Assembly: GCA_944326825.1 (NCBI GenBank)
Contig: CALVFL010000014.1
Location: forward strand, 1 to 64,000
Direction of reading: 5' to 3'
DNA: 64,000 bases
Source: an uncultured Erysipelotrichaceae bacterium
GTDB lineage: Bacteria; Bacillota_I; Bacilli_A; Erysipelotrichales; Erysipelotrichaceae
Below are positions 49,623 to 58,152 of this stretch, piece after piece. The notes below the pieces were generated by a model, which saw nothing but the letters and a program-made list of their open reading frames with translations, ran no database searches and was not told where the DNA came from. Each line of letters begins with the position of its first letter. Positions within the stretch are counted from its first letter, which is position 1. The position numbers were made by a program, and so were the translations under genes.

Positions 49623-49647
49623 AAAGAGTTCCTTTGCGGAACTCTTT
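49623..49647. terminator. Terminator after the small membrane protein / element C
   Basis: AAAGAGTTCC-TTTGC-GGAACTCTTT is a perfect ten-base stem with T-rich flanks on both strands, so it may end both the plus-strand gene and minus-strand element C. Confidence 0.75.
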
Positions 49648-49745
49648 ATCAAAATTATAATTTTAAAATTAAGGGGATAGAAACATTTACACTTGGGATT
49701 ACTTATAGGCATTTCCTGCCTACATCTATATACTAATAAAAACTT
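49648..49745 (-). ncRNA. Candidate small RNA C
   Basis: It has the same layout as element B: TTCTATCCCCTT box (49671-49682), then 35 bases away a hairpin TAGGCA/TGCCTA (49706-49722) at the place where B has GTAAGG/CCTTAC. Different bases in both arms that still pair are compensatory and support an RNA structure on the minus strand. Confidence 0.42.
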
Positions 49746-49806
49746 ACGGCACAAATATCAAATAATTATGGAAAATAATGTGATTTTATTGAGGCGGAAA
49801 AAATGA

Positions 49807-49812
49807 TAGAAT
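49807..49812 (+). promoter_or_regulatory. -10 element for a leaderless transcript (metallophosphoesterase)
   Basis: TAGAAT, preceded by TGA, ends six bases before the ATG at 49819; no Shine-Dalgarno site lies between them. Confidence 0.55.
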
Positions 49813-49818
49813 AGTTCT

Positions 49819-50673
49819 ATGAAACACAAAAAAATTATTATTGCCGTTGTAGTTACCGTCGTCTTGGCGATGTGTCTTGCCTTCTACAACATGGTCTTTA
49901 TAAACCCTAAAAGAGTAACGGTTCGGGAAGAGGTTATTACCAGTGCTAAACTCCCTGAATCTTTTGATGATTTTATGATCGTCTTTTTCAGCGATCTGCA
50001 TTATACGACTTCGATCACTAAAGAAGAATTATCTGCAATAGTCGCTACCATCAATTCCTTTGATCCGGATGTGATCTTGTTTGGCGGTGATCTGGTCGAT
50101 CATTACAGCCGCAATCTCTTAGATGAAAACGAAGAAAACGAACTCACTTCCCTGCTCAAAGAGATGAAAGCCAATTATGGCAAATATGCTGTCTTAGGCA
50201 ATCATGACCTCGATTCTGAAATCATCATCGAGAATGTAAAACGTATTTTGACTAATGCTGATTTTTCAGTCTTGAGAAATTCAGCCGTCAAAGTCAGAAA
50301 CGGCGGACAAGGTTATATCAATATCGTCGGCATCGATTCTTTAATGTTGGGCGAGCCCGATGTTGAAGCTGCTTATAAAGATGTGACAAATGAAAACTAT
50401 ACAATAGCTCTTTGTCACACTCCGGATATTTTTGATACGATCCCAACTGCTAAGACCGATCTTTTACTGGCAGGACATTCCCATGGCGGACAGATCTATA
50501 TCCCCTTTATAACGAACTATTTTTTACCTGATGGAGCTCACAATTATTATCGGGGTCAATATTATAAAGATGCGGCGATGCTTGATGTGACTAACGGCGT
50601 TGGAACTACTAAAAATGACTTGCGTTTATTTGCCGATGCCGAGATCGTCGTCTATAAGTTTAAAGTAAATTAA
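49819..50673 (+). CDS. Membrane-anchored metallophosphoesterase (YkuE/YaeI-like)
   Basis: The 284-residue protein has an N-terminal membrane helix (about 5-25) and a calcineurin-like phosphoesterase domain with FSDLHY, GGDLVD, GNHD and GHSHGG, all metal and catalytic residues present. The active site should face outside. Family members hydrolyse lipid A or UDP-sugar-type substrates; the one here is unknown. The predicted leaderless start agrees with the lack of a ribosome site. Confidence 0.9.
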   Translation: MKHKKIIIAVVVTVVLAMCLAFYNMVFINPKRVTVREEVITSAKLPESFDDFMIVFFSDLHYTTSITKEELSAIVATINSFDPDVILFGGDLVDHYSRNLLDENEENELTSLLKEMKANYGKYAVLGNHDLDSEIIIENVKRILTNADFSVLRNSAVKVRNGGQGYINIVGIDSLMLGEPDVEAAYKDVTNENYTIALCHTPDIFDTIPTAKTDLLLAGHSHGGQIYIPFITNYFLPDGAHNYYRGQYYKDAAMLDVTNGVGTTKNDLRLFADAEIVVYKFKVN

Positions 50674-50698
50674 GACCACCTCTGAGGTGGTCGTTTTT
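50674..50698. terminator. Bidirectional terminator between the phosphoesterase and pepP
   Basis: GACCACCTC/GAGGTGGTC perfect stem followed by GTTTTT on the plus strand. It lies between two convergent stop codons. Confidence 0.85.
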
Positions 50699-51934
50699 CT
50701 ATTTATTCATAAATCTTTCGATCTCATCAGGATCATGCAGGAAGTCTTTGGCTAAATTGATGCAGCCGTCATCAGTTATCAAAAGATCGTCTTCGATCCT
50801 GATGCCGATACCCTCCTTTTCGATATATAATCCCGGCTCATTAGTGATGACATTGCCTTTTTTAAGCTTGCTGCCTCTTATATCCACATCATGAACATCC
50901 AAGCCTAAATGATGACTTACACCATGGAAGTAATATTCACTGACATCGCCGTTTAAACCGAGTTTTGGCAATTCTTCTTTATAATAATCGATGACTTTCT
51001 GGTTCAGATCTCTTGTTGTGACACCAGGTCTGGCATTGTTTTCAACGACTTTTTGCGCTCCTAATACCACTTTGTAGATCTCTTTTTGACGAGCGGTGAA
51101 CTTGCCGTTTACCGGGAACGTTCTTGATATATCAGCACAATAATGATCATAGGTAGCACCCAGATCGCAAAGGAACAATTCACCATCTTCCATCACGCAG
51201 TTATTATCGCTGTAATGCAAGATAGTGGCTCTTTTGCCGCTGGCAGCGATAGTCTTAAAGGCATTCGTGTTGCAGCCTCTTTGAGCCAAAGAGAAATTGA
51301 AGATGCCTTCCATGACCATCTCATTCATCTTCGGTTTGACATTGCGCATCATGGCATAGACACCGCTTCTGGTTATATCGATGGCCTTGAGTATCTTGGC
51401 AACTTCTTTTTCATCTTTGACCATGCGCATCTCACAAAGGATCGGATAGGCATCGATCACTTTAGTATTGACATAATTAGCGACTAATTTTTTGGCATAA
51501 CGGATAGCCTTTGAATCACTTTGTTCGAAAGTATATTTCCAAAGATCGAGATAGACCTTTAGACCCCCATAATAGCGGGCATTGTTATATAAAGAAGCGA
51601 CATAGTCATCAAGATCATTCACATTGGCAACACTGTCGACTTCGCTGATCTTTTTGACTTCTTCTTCTCTCATTCTGCCGCCGACCCATTTAGCCCAGAA
51701 TTCATCATAAGGCAAGATAAACATTCTGGATGATCTGACTCCGTTAAATTTTGATAAAGCCAGTACCATACCCGCTTTATCGATGCCGCTCAAATAATAA
51801 AAGTTACGATTGACTGCGAAAGGATAAGCTTCATCTTCGCTCTTTTGGATCTCATCGCCAGAAAACAGCAAAGCTAAAGAATTATCCTCCATCTGTTCCA
51901 TAAATCTGTTTCTTCTTTCACTGTACTCGTTCAT
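50699..51934 (-). CDS. pepP: Xaa-Pro aminopeptidase (M24B)
   Basis: The 411-residue cytosolic peptidase removes N-terminal residues before proline. It has an N-terminal creatinase-like domain (about 1-165) and the pita-bread catalytic domain with DLGATYDHYCADISR (metal Asp pair), YFHGVSHHLGLDVHD (metal His) and the two glutamates in TNEPGLYIE and GIRIEDD. AAGGAGG precedes the ATG. It follows thiI after a short gap. Confidence 0.94.
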   Translation of the reverse strand: MNEYSERRNRFMEQMEDNSLALLFSGDEIQKSEDEAYPFAVNRNFYYLSGIDKAGMVLALSKFNGVRSSRMFILPYDEFWAKWVGGRMREEEVKKISEVDSVANVNDLDDYVASLYNNARYYGGLKVYLDLWKYTFEQSDSKAIRYAKKLVANYVNTKVIDAYPILCEMRMVKDEKEVAKILKAIDITRSGVYAMMRNVKPKMNEMVMEGIFNFSLAQRGCNTNAFKTIAASGKRATILHYSDNNCVMEDGELFLCDLGATYDHYCADISRTFPVNGKFTARQKEIYKVVLGAQKVVENNARPGVTTRDLNQKVIDYYKEELPKLGLNGDVSEYYFHGVSHHLGLDVHDVDIRGSKLKKGNVITNEPGLYIEKEGIGIRIEDDLLITDDGCINLAKDFLHDPDEIERFMNK

Positions 51935-51946
51935 TTATTGACCTCC

Positions 51947-53143
51947 TTAAAACAGTTCTTCATCATCATTATCTTCATGAGTGATCTTGATACTGTCGAT
52001 ATTGTCAAGGCAGTTTTGGATCAAAGACTCATAATCAAAACGCTTTTCATATAACAGACATTTATCTTCTTTAGGTTTAGTTATCGGGGCTTTCGGATCA
52101 AAGATCGTACAGCAGTCCTCATAAGGCAAGATCGAAGTTTCATAAGTATCGATCGCTTTGGCAATGTCGATGATCTCCGTCTTATCCATCATGCATAAAG
52201 GACGAAGGATCAAAGTTTGAGATACTCCGCCGATAACACTTAAACTCTCTACTGTCTGCGAAGCTACCTGACCTAAACTTTCCCCGTTGGTGATGACTTT
52301 GATCTTTCTTTTTTGGCAAAGTCTGTCCGCTATCCGATACATCATCCTGCGCATGATCGTAATGGCATAAGGCTCATCGACATTCTTATAGATGGCTAAT
52401 TGCAGATCAGTAAAAGGCACGACATGCACGATGATGTCATTTTGATAATAGCTGATCTGTTTAGCTAATTTTAAGACTTTGTCTAAAGCCTGTTTAGAAG
52501 TATAAGGCATTGAGGCAAAGTGGATACATTCGATCTTTAAACCTCTTTTCATCGTTAAAAAAGCCGCTACTGGCGAATCTATACCGCCGGACATCATCAC
52601 TAATGCCTTATGATTGATCCCGACCGGATAGCCGCCTAGACCCCTGATCTTTTCATCCATTACATAAGCACAATCGTTTTTGACCCGGATAAAGATCTTT
52701 AATTCCGGATCATGCACATCCACTTTAAGATTGGTCTTTTCAAGAATCTCTTTAGCGACCTGACGATTGATCGCATCGCTTTGATATGGAAAACTCTTGT
52801 CATTTCGTTTGGCGATGACTTTAAAAGTCTTGGCCTCGCTTTTATCAGCGATCATTAAAGCCTTGGCCTTGATGTCTTCAAGATCACGTTCCGTTCTTAA
52901 AGCAGCACTGAAATAAGAATAACCAAAGATATCCTTTAAACGATCCAAGACTTCCTTATGATCTTCATCATTCAAATGAATGAAGATACCGTCATGACTT
53001 TTTTGGAGTTCCAGTGTTTTAAAAGAACTTAAAGCTGTTTTGGTATTATTGAAAAGACAGTTGATGAATTCTTTGCGGTTTTTGCCTTTTAAGACCAGTT
53101 CACCATAACGGCAAACGATGTAATCATATCTGACGGTATTCAT
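51947..53143 (-). CDS. thiI: tRNA 4-thiouridine sulfurtransferase
   Basis: The 398-residue protein has an N-terminal ferredoxin-like/THUMP part (CRYGELVLKGKNRKEF) and a PP-loop domain (MMSGGIDSPVAAFL). It lacks the C-terminal rhodanese domain of the E. coli enzyme, as in Bacillus, where a dedicated cysteine desulfurase supplies sulfur. That gene is immediately upstream. A GGAG site precedes the ATG. Confidence 0.96.
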   Translation of the reverse strand: MNTVRYDYIVCRYGELVLKGKNRKEFINCLFNNTKTALSSFKTLELQKSHDGIFIHLNDEDHKEVLDRLKDIFGYSYFSAALRTERDLEDIKAKALMIADKSEAKTFKVIAKRNDKSFPYQSDAINRQVAKEILEKTNLKVDVHDPELKIFIRVKNDCAYVMDEKIRGLGGYPVGINHKALVMMSGGIDSPVAAFLTMKRGLKIECIHFASMPYTSKQALDKVLKLAKQISYYQNDIIVHVVPFTDLQLAIYKNVDEPYAITIMRRMMYRIADRLCQKRKIKVITNGESLGQVASQTVESLSVIGGVSQTLILRPLCMMDKTEIIDIAKAIDTYETSILPYEDCCTIFDPKAPITKPKEDKCLLYEKRFDYESLIQNCLDNIDSIKITHEDNDDEELF

Positions 53144-54257
53144 ATTTATCTATAATCTCCTTTAATGCTTCAATAAAACGATCGATCTCTTCAAAGGTGT
53201 TGTCATAATCAAACGAGATCCTGATCGCATAATCATCATTTATATTTAATGCTTCTAAAGAGCGGGAATGACTTTTGGACTTGGAAGTACAGGTCGATTT
53301 GCTGGAAACCATGATCCCTTTAAGATTTAAGGCATTGACCATCACTTCGCTTAAGATAGGCGTTGAGAAGTTGATGATCGTCTTGATGCCGTCTTTAAAA
53401 GAATTGATCCTGACCTTAGGTATCTTTTCCAACTCTTTTAGACAATGATCATGCAAGGCACTGATCTGATCGTAGTTATCTTTTTGAAAATCAAGAGCCA
53501 GACGGACCGTCTTGGCTAAGATGATATTGGCTGGGGCATTGGAAGTTCCGCCTCTTAAAGAAAACTCCTGCTGTCCGCCTGAGATCAATGGTTCGATATT
53601 TACCCCATCCCTTTTATAAAGAAAACCGCTGCCTTTGATGCCATGGATCTTATGAGCACTGAAGCTGGCTAAATCGACATAGTCAAGATCTAAGGGAAGC
53701 TTCCCTAAAGATTGGGTGCAGTCGGCATGAAAATAGACCCTGTGATCTGCTTTGAGTGCTTTGCCGATAGCGCTTATGTCATTGATAGCTCCTATCTCAT
53801 TATTCACATGCATGATGCTGACCAAAAGAGTATCCGCTCTTAATGCCTTTAAGATCGCCTCTTTTGAAACGATACCCTTGTGATCAGGATAAAGATAGGT
53901 TATCTCATAGCCGAAAACTCTTCTTAACTGTTCTAAAGCATTATAAACACTGGAATGTTCATAGTAAGAAGAGATGATATGTTTCTTTAAAGGATTAGCG
54001 AAAGCTAATCCTTTAAGGGCCAGATTGTTGGCTTCGCTGGCTCCGCTTGTAAAGATGATCTCTTTACTTTTTACTCTCAGAGCCTTGGCAATATTTTCTC
54101 TTGATCTTTCCTGCAGATCATTGATCTTGACGCCCTCATCATATAATGAGTCCGGATTATAGTAATCTTCCAGCAGTTTCTTATAAGCTGCCAGGACTTC
54201 ATCATTGATCTTAGTCGTTGAAACGCTGTCCAAATAGATCTTAGACACCTTTAGCAT
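53124..54257 (-). CDS. Cysteine desulfurase (NifS/NifZ-like)
   Basis: The 377-residue PLP enzyme takes sulfur from cysteine. The PLP-lysine is in SFSAHKIHGIKGSGFLY, and the sulfur-accepting cysteine probably in SSKSTCTSKSKSHS. It overlaps thiI and ezrA, the same ezrA-nifZ-thiI order as Bacillus, so it should feed s4U formation on tRNA. ATG at 54257 lies close to GGAG; GTG at 54248 (SKIYLDSVST) has better spacing and may be the true start. Confidence 0.92.
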   Translation of the reverse strand: MLKVSKIYLDSVSTTKINDEVLAAYKKLLEDYYNPDSLYDEGVKINDLQERSRENIAKALRVKSKEIIFTSGASEANNLALKGLAFANPLKKHIISSYYEHSSVYNALEQLRRVFGYEITYLYPDHKGIVSKEAILKALRADTLLVSIMHVNNEIGAINDISAIGKALKADHRVYFHADCTQSLGKLPLDLDYVDLASFSAHKIHGIKGSGFLYKRDGVNIEPLISGGQQEFSLRGGTSNAPANIILAKTVRLALDFQKDNYDQISALHDHCLKELEKIPKVRINSFKDGIKTIINFSTPILSEVMVNALNLKGIMVSSKSTCTSKSKSHSRSLEALNINDDYAIRISFDYDNTFEEIDRFIEALKEIIDKYEYRQI

Positions 54258-55956
54258 ACTCCATTATCTTCTGATCGCCATCTTTGGGGAATAACTTTTC
54301 AATACAGGCAATAGCAATCGTTAAACTTTGTGTATATTCACCATTGAGGTAAGCAAACTCAGCCTTGGAAAGTTCGGCATCGACTTCCGGATAGGATGAA
54401 CGGTACTTGTTGCCTAAAACGATGGCATTTTCGACCATCAAAGCCATGCCGACGACATTGTTGACATTGTTATATAAATGATAGACAAAATCAATAGTTT
54501 CTTTAAGTTTGGCATTTATTTCCGGTATATTTAAAGGAACAGCGTTCAATAAAACTTTCAGATCGTTGATATTATCCCGGGCTGCTTTCAGATCTTCTTT
54601 ATATGATAAAGAGATGGCCGGCAGACGGTATTGAGCGATCTTGACTTCTACTTCATTTAAAACGATCTGCAGTTTTACGACCTGTGTCAAGGCATGATTT
54701 TCATCGTTAGAGGCTTTGTCGATCTTATTCTTATAGACATGCAGTTTATCGTCCTCTTCCCTGACTTCTTTTAATACTTTTTCACTTTTTTCTAAGACTG
54801 TCGTAGCAGGGGTCATATTGGCAGAAACAACTGCCATGAGATCAGTGTAATCATGTTTGAAACTGTCGATCTTTTGATCTTTTGAATTGATGATGTCTGA
54901 TAATTCTTCAAGACTATATTTCTCTTTATCAAGATTATAGACTGTTTCAATATAGTTATAGGTCTTTTCGACATCATTGATCGTATCGATGATCTTGTCG
55001 GTATTATGCTTGACTTTATCATAGGCCTCATTTTCAATGGCCAGATTCTCTAATATCGAATTCAAATCTTTTTTGATAGCTTCCAGTTCTTCTTTGATGC
55101 CTTCGACTCTAGCTTCGGATATGCCCTTTACACATTCATTCAGTTTCAAAGAGATCTCTTTGAGTCTGGTATCGACATTCATGTGACCAAGATAAACGCC
55201 TCTTTGTCTCGTGAGATCGTATTCTCTTTTTACTTCATCGACCAGTGTCGGGATCACGCCTTTAGAAATGTGAACAAGTTCCGGGATGGCTGCCATGCTG
55301 GATCTGATCTCGGCATTGTTTTTGGCAATATATTCAAGATCTTCCTGAGCCTTGACGAAATCGTTGGCATAGATCTGTTCTTCAAAAGAAGAGAAAAGAT
55401 TCTCACAGACCTTTAAACGGTCTTCAACTCCCTCATAAGCAAAAGACAGTTCGCCGATATTCTTTTGAGCCTGCTGTTTTAAAGAGCGGTATTCCTCTTT
55501 TAAAGTGTTGGAATATTCCCTTTGCACATGTTCCTGCTCGGTTATTGAATCTAAGAACTTTTCGATCTCATTGACTTCTTCTTCAGAGTCTTTTAAATTA
55601 TCCTTGACGATCCTGATGGATTCTTTGGCTTGTCTTGTGTTGCGGATAGCGATATTATCTTCGATCGAATCAATAAGTCCCTGTAATTGTTCAAGGTGTT
55701 TTTGACACTGATCGAACTTATCACGGTATTCTTCTACCTTCAGCTGCAATTCATCATTGATCTTGGCAATATAAGTAGCTTTGTTGAGTTTAAAAGCCAA
55801 TGGTACTGTTTTGACGGCTGTAAAACGCACATTGATGTCTTTTAATTCATTTTTCAGATTCTGTGACTGGATCTTTTTGACCAGAATGAGTAATATGATC
55901 AAAGCTATGAATACTAAGATAGCTATAACTGCTTCAAAAGGTATATTTTGTGGCAT
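54241..55956 (-). CDS. ezrA: Septation ring formation regulator EzrA
   Basis: The 571-residue protein has one N-terminal transmembrane segment (about 7-27) and a long cytosolic alpha-helical/coiled-coil region in spectrin-like bundles. EzrA links FtsZ to the membrane and limits extra Z-rings in Firmicutes. The C-terminal half keeps conserved NNVVGMALMVENAI. CGGAGG precedes the ATG. It is divergent from rpsD. Confidence 0.92.
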   Translation of the reverse strand: MPQNIPFEAVIAILVFIALIILLILVKKIQSQNLKNELKDINVRFTAVKTVPLAFKLNKATYIAKINDELQLKVEEYRDKFDQCQKHLEQLQGLIDSIEDNIAIRNTRQAKESIRIVKDNLKDSEEEVNEIEKFLDSITEQEHVQREYSNTLKEEYRSLKQQAQKNIGELSFAYEGVEDRLKVCENLFSSFEEQIYANDFVKAQEDLEYIAKNNAEIRSSMAAIPELVHISKGVIPTLVDEVKREYDLTRQRGVYLGHMNVDTRLKEISLKLNECVKGISEARVEGIKEELEAIKKDLNSILENLAIENEAYDKVKHNTDKIIDTINDVEKTYNYIETVYNLDKEKYSLEELSDIINSKDQKIDSFKHDYTDLMAVVSANMTPATTVLEKSEKVLKEVREEDDKLHVYKNKIDKASNDENHALTQVVKLQIVLNEVEVKIAQYRLPAISLSYKEDLKAARDNINDLKVLLNAVPLNIPEINAKLKETIDFVYHLYNNVNNVVGMALMVENAIVLGNKYRSSYPEVDAELSKAEFAYLNGEYTQSLTIAIACIEKLFPKDGDQKIMEYAKGV

Positions 55957-56004
55957 ACTGTCCCTCCGTTACTACTAAATAATTCTATCACAATCTAATA
56001 ATAA

Positions 56005-56034
56005 TTGACAAAAAGAACGTCTAAATGATATATT
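56005..56034 (+). promoter_or_regulatory. rpsD promoter and long leader
   Basis: TTGACA (56005-56010), 18 bases, TATATT (56029-56034). The start near 56041 leaves a 5' leader of about 158 bases before the rpsD ATG. S4 represses its own message through a leader structure in Bacillus; I could not fold this one convincingly. Confidence 0.7.
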
Positions 56035-56198
56035 ATTTAGGCATTATATGTAACAGCATGTAAAGTTATGAATAAAGCGTTAATACCACTTGTGGCGAAA
56101 AGTAATCAGCTGTTAAGATGAAATTCTATTATTGACACTTCTCATAATGATTTACACCTAGATTGTACGTATCATGCACAAATAGGAGGAAAGAAAAA

Positions 56199-56804
56199 AT
56201 GTCAAGAAACACTGGACCGGTATGGCGTATATCCAGACGTTTGAACTTCTCTATCTTGGAAACAGGAGAAGAACTGGTAAAACGTCCATATATCCCCGGA
56301 CAACACGGCAGTCCTAACAAAAGGATCAAGCAGAGCAACTATGGTCTACAAAAGGCTGAGAAGCAAAAGATCCGTCACATGTATGGACTTAGCGAAAAAC
56401 AATTCTACAACACTTATTTAAAGGCTGCTAAGATGCATGGTGTAACTGGTACTAACTTGTTGGTATTGTTGGAATCTAGATTAGATAATCTTGTTTACCG
56501 TTTAGGTTTCGCCATCACCAGAAGACAAGCCAGACAGTTAGTCAACCATGGCCATATCTTAGTTGACGGCAAGAAGGTCGATATTCCTTCCTACCGTGTA
56601 AAACCTGGTCAAACTATTGAAGTCAAAGAAAAATCACGCAATTTAGCTTTGGTCAATGAAGCTTTAGAAGCTAATGTAGCTATTAAAGATTATGTAACTG
56701 TTGATAAAGAAAACAAAAAAGGTACTTATGTCCGTTTACCGGAAAGAAACGAATTAAATACCGAAGTCAACGAGTTGCTGGTAATCGAATACTACAACAG
56801 ATAA
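56199..56804 (+). CDS. rpsD: Ribosomal protein S4
   Basis: The 201-residue primary 16S-binding protein begins [19 protein letters not shown] and has an S4 RNA-binding domain ([20 protein letters not shown]). The ATG at 56199 follows AGGAGG; upstream in-frame codons to 56163 are leader. It is monocistronic with a strong terminator. Confidence 0.97.
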   Translation: MSRNTGPVWRISRRLNFSILETGEELVKRPYIPGQHGSPNKRIKQSNYGLQKAEKQKIRHMYGLSEKQFYNTYLKAAKMHGVTGTNLLVLLESRLDNLVYRLGFAITRRQARQLVNHGHILVDGKKVDIPSYRVKPGQTIEVKEKSRNLALVNEALEANVAIKDYVTVDKENKKGTYVRLPERNELNTEVNELLVIEYYNR

Positions 56805-56817
56805 TGGCTGATACAAT

Positions 56818-56839
56818 AAACGCTCCCGAGGGAGCGTTT
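56818..56839. terminator. Bidirectional terminator between rpsD and the C26 gene
   Basis: AAACGCTCCC-GA-GGGAGCGTTT with a following T-rich run. Confidence 0.85.
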
Positions 56840-56863
56840 ATTTGTTTTATGGATGTTATAGAT

Positions 56864-57538
56864 TTAGAGCATGTTTATAAAATAGGTGAACAATTCTTTT
56901 TGGTACTCAAAGATCTTTTCAGGATGCCATTGGACGGCGATGATCTTCTCAGCTTCAAAAGCTTCGATCAGCCCGTCATCACTGTAAGCCGAAACCTTAA
57001 GACCTTCTCCGAGATCTTTAACAGCCTGATGGTGATAAGAATTGACCATCATCTCCTTTTTATGATAGAGATGATCTAAAAAGGAATCTTCTGCTATCTT
57101 GACACGATGACTGAGTTTGCCTTTATGGTAATTGTGCAAATGGCGTCGTTTCAGATCCTGATATTCTTTATCGATGTCCTGATACAAAGTGCCTTTAAAG
57201 GCGACATTGATGATCTGAAGGCCACGGCAGATGCCAAAGATCGGCTTATTTAATTTATGGAAAGCTTTGATAAGTTCGATCTCAAAGTTATCATATTCAT
57301 CACTTAGCCGATGACTTTTGACATCATCTTGGCTATAGAGTTTAGGATTGATGTCCTCACCGCCCGTTATCAGCAAGCCATCCATATCCTTGGCATAATC
57401 AGCGACAGACCTTAAAGAAAGACATAACATATACGGCGTTGCCCCGCTTTTGCTGATTGCCTCAATGTAAGCATGGTTAACGCCGTCTTTTTCATATTTT
57501 TTATCACAAAAACGAGGAGTTAATGCGACTTTTTTCAT
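56864..57538 (-). CDS. Class I glutamine amidotransferase-like gamma-glutamyl hydrolase (C26, PuuD-like)
   Basis: The 224-residue enzyme has the nucleophile elbow FGICRGLQIIN (catalytic Cys about 101) and the His/Glu pair in VQWHPE. The N-terminal VALTPRFCDKKYEKDG and GGEDINPKLY match the gamma-glutamyl-GABA hydrolase family. It may act on gamma-glutamyl polyamine or similar compounds; no polyamine genes are nearby. It overlaps gmk by four bases. Confidence 0.87.
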   Translation of the reverse strand: MKKVALTPRFCDKKYEKDGVNHAYIEAISKSGATPYMLCLSLRSVADYAKDMDGLLITGGEDINPKLYSQDDVKSHRLSDEYDNFEIELIKAFHKLNKPIFGICRGLQIINVAFKGTLYQDIDKEYQDLKRRHLHNYHKGKLSHRVKIAEDSFLDHLYHKKEMMVNSYHHQAVKDLGEGLKVSAYSDDGLIEAFEAEKIIAVQWHPEKIFEYQKELFTYFINML

Positions 57539-58107
57539 TGCACTGCCTTTAAAATGATCTCAGTTATCTTGCTGACTGCTTTATCGACATCATCGTTGCA
57601 GACGACATGCTGATAGCGGAAAGTTTCCCTCAACTCCTGAACAGCCTTGCGGATCCTCTTTTCTACGACCTCATCAGTTTCAGAATTACGCTTTTGGATA
57701 CGTTTTTTCAATTCTTCGATATCAGGCGGTACTAAAAAGATCGAGATGCAGCCGTCATCATACTTATATTTATTCATGACTTGTTTTGCACCGACCGTTT
57801 CAATCTCTAACAAGACATTCTTCCCCTCTTCACGCATCTTTTCAACGTATTTCTTAGGTGTTCCATAGTAGTTGTCCACAAAACAAGCATGTTCTAAAAG
57901 CTCATCATTATAGACAGCTTTCTGAAATTCTTCATTTGACACAAAGAAATAATTGACCCCGTCAACTTCCCCTTCACGTGGAGCTCTTGTCGTCATCGAA
58001 ACCGAATAGACAAGATTCAGGTCCTTATTCTCCATGAGTTTTTTAATTACTGTTCCTTTCCCTACACCGCTTGGTCCTGAGAAAACTATTAACAATCCCT
58101 TTTTCAT
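57535..58107 (-). CDS. gmk: Guanylate kinase
   Basis: The 190-residue kinase phosphorylates GMP. Walker A FSGPSGVGKGT, SMTTRAPREGEVDGVNY and NYYGTPK are characteristic. It lies opposite rqcH. No ribosome site precedes the ATG; a -10-like TAATAT (58114-58119) ends exactly six bases before it, suggesting a leaderless message, though its -35 is poor. Confidence 0.97.
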   Translation of the reverse strand: MKKGLLIVFSGPSGVGKGTVIKKLMENKDLNLVYSVSMTTRAPREGEVDGVNYFFVSNEEFQKAVYNDELLEHACFVDNYYGTPKKYVEKMREEGKNVLLEIETVGAKQVMNKYKYDDGCISIFLVPPDIEELKKRIQKRNSETDEVVEKRIRKAVQELRETFRYQHVVCNDDVDKAVSKITEIILKAVQ

Positions 58108-58113
58108 ATTTCT

Positions 58114-58119
58114 ATATTA
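58114..58119 (-). promoter_or_regulatory. Possible -10 element for leaderless gmk
   Basis: TAATAT on the minus strand followed by AGAAAT and ATG; six-base spacing as in the other leaderless candidates. No good -35. Confidence 0.4.
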
Positions 58120-58137
58120 CTACATTTTGGATTGTAA

Positions 58138-58146
58138 TGATATAAT
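58138..58146 (+). promoter_or_regulatory. Extended -10 promoter for leaderless rqcH
   Basis: TGATATAAT, then ATTTTC, then ATG at 58153, placing +1 on the A of the start codon. Shares the 45-base intergenic region with gmk. Confidence 0.6.
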
Positions 58147-58152
58147 ATTTTC

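Noticed and set aside
56041-56198. Known S4 autoregulatory leader structure
   Set aside because: A leader of the right length exists, but I could not find convincing stems, so only the promoter and leader length are reported.
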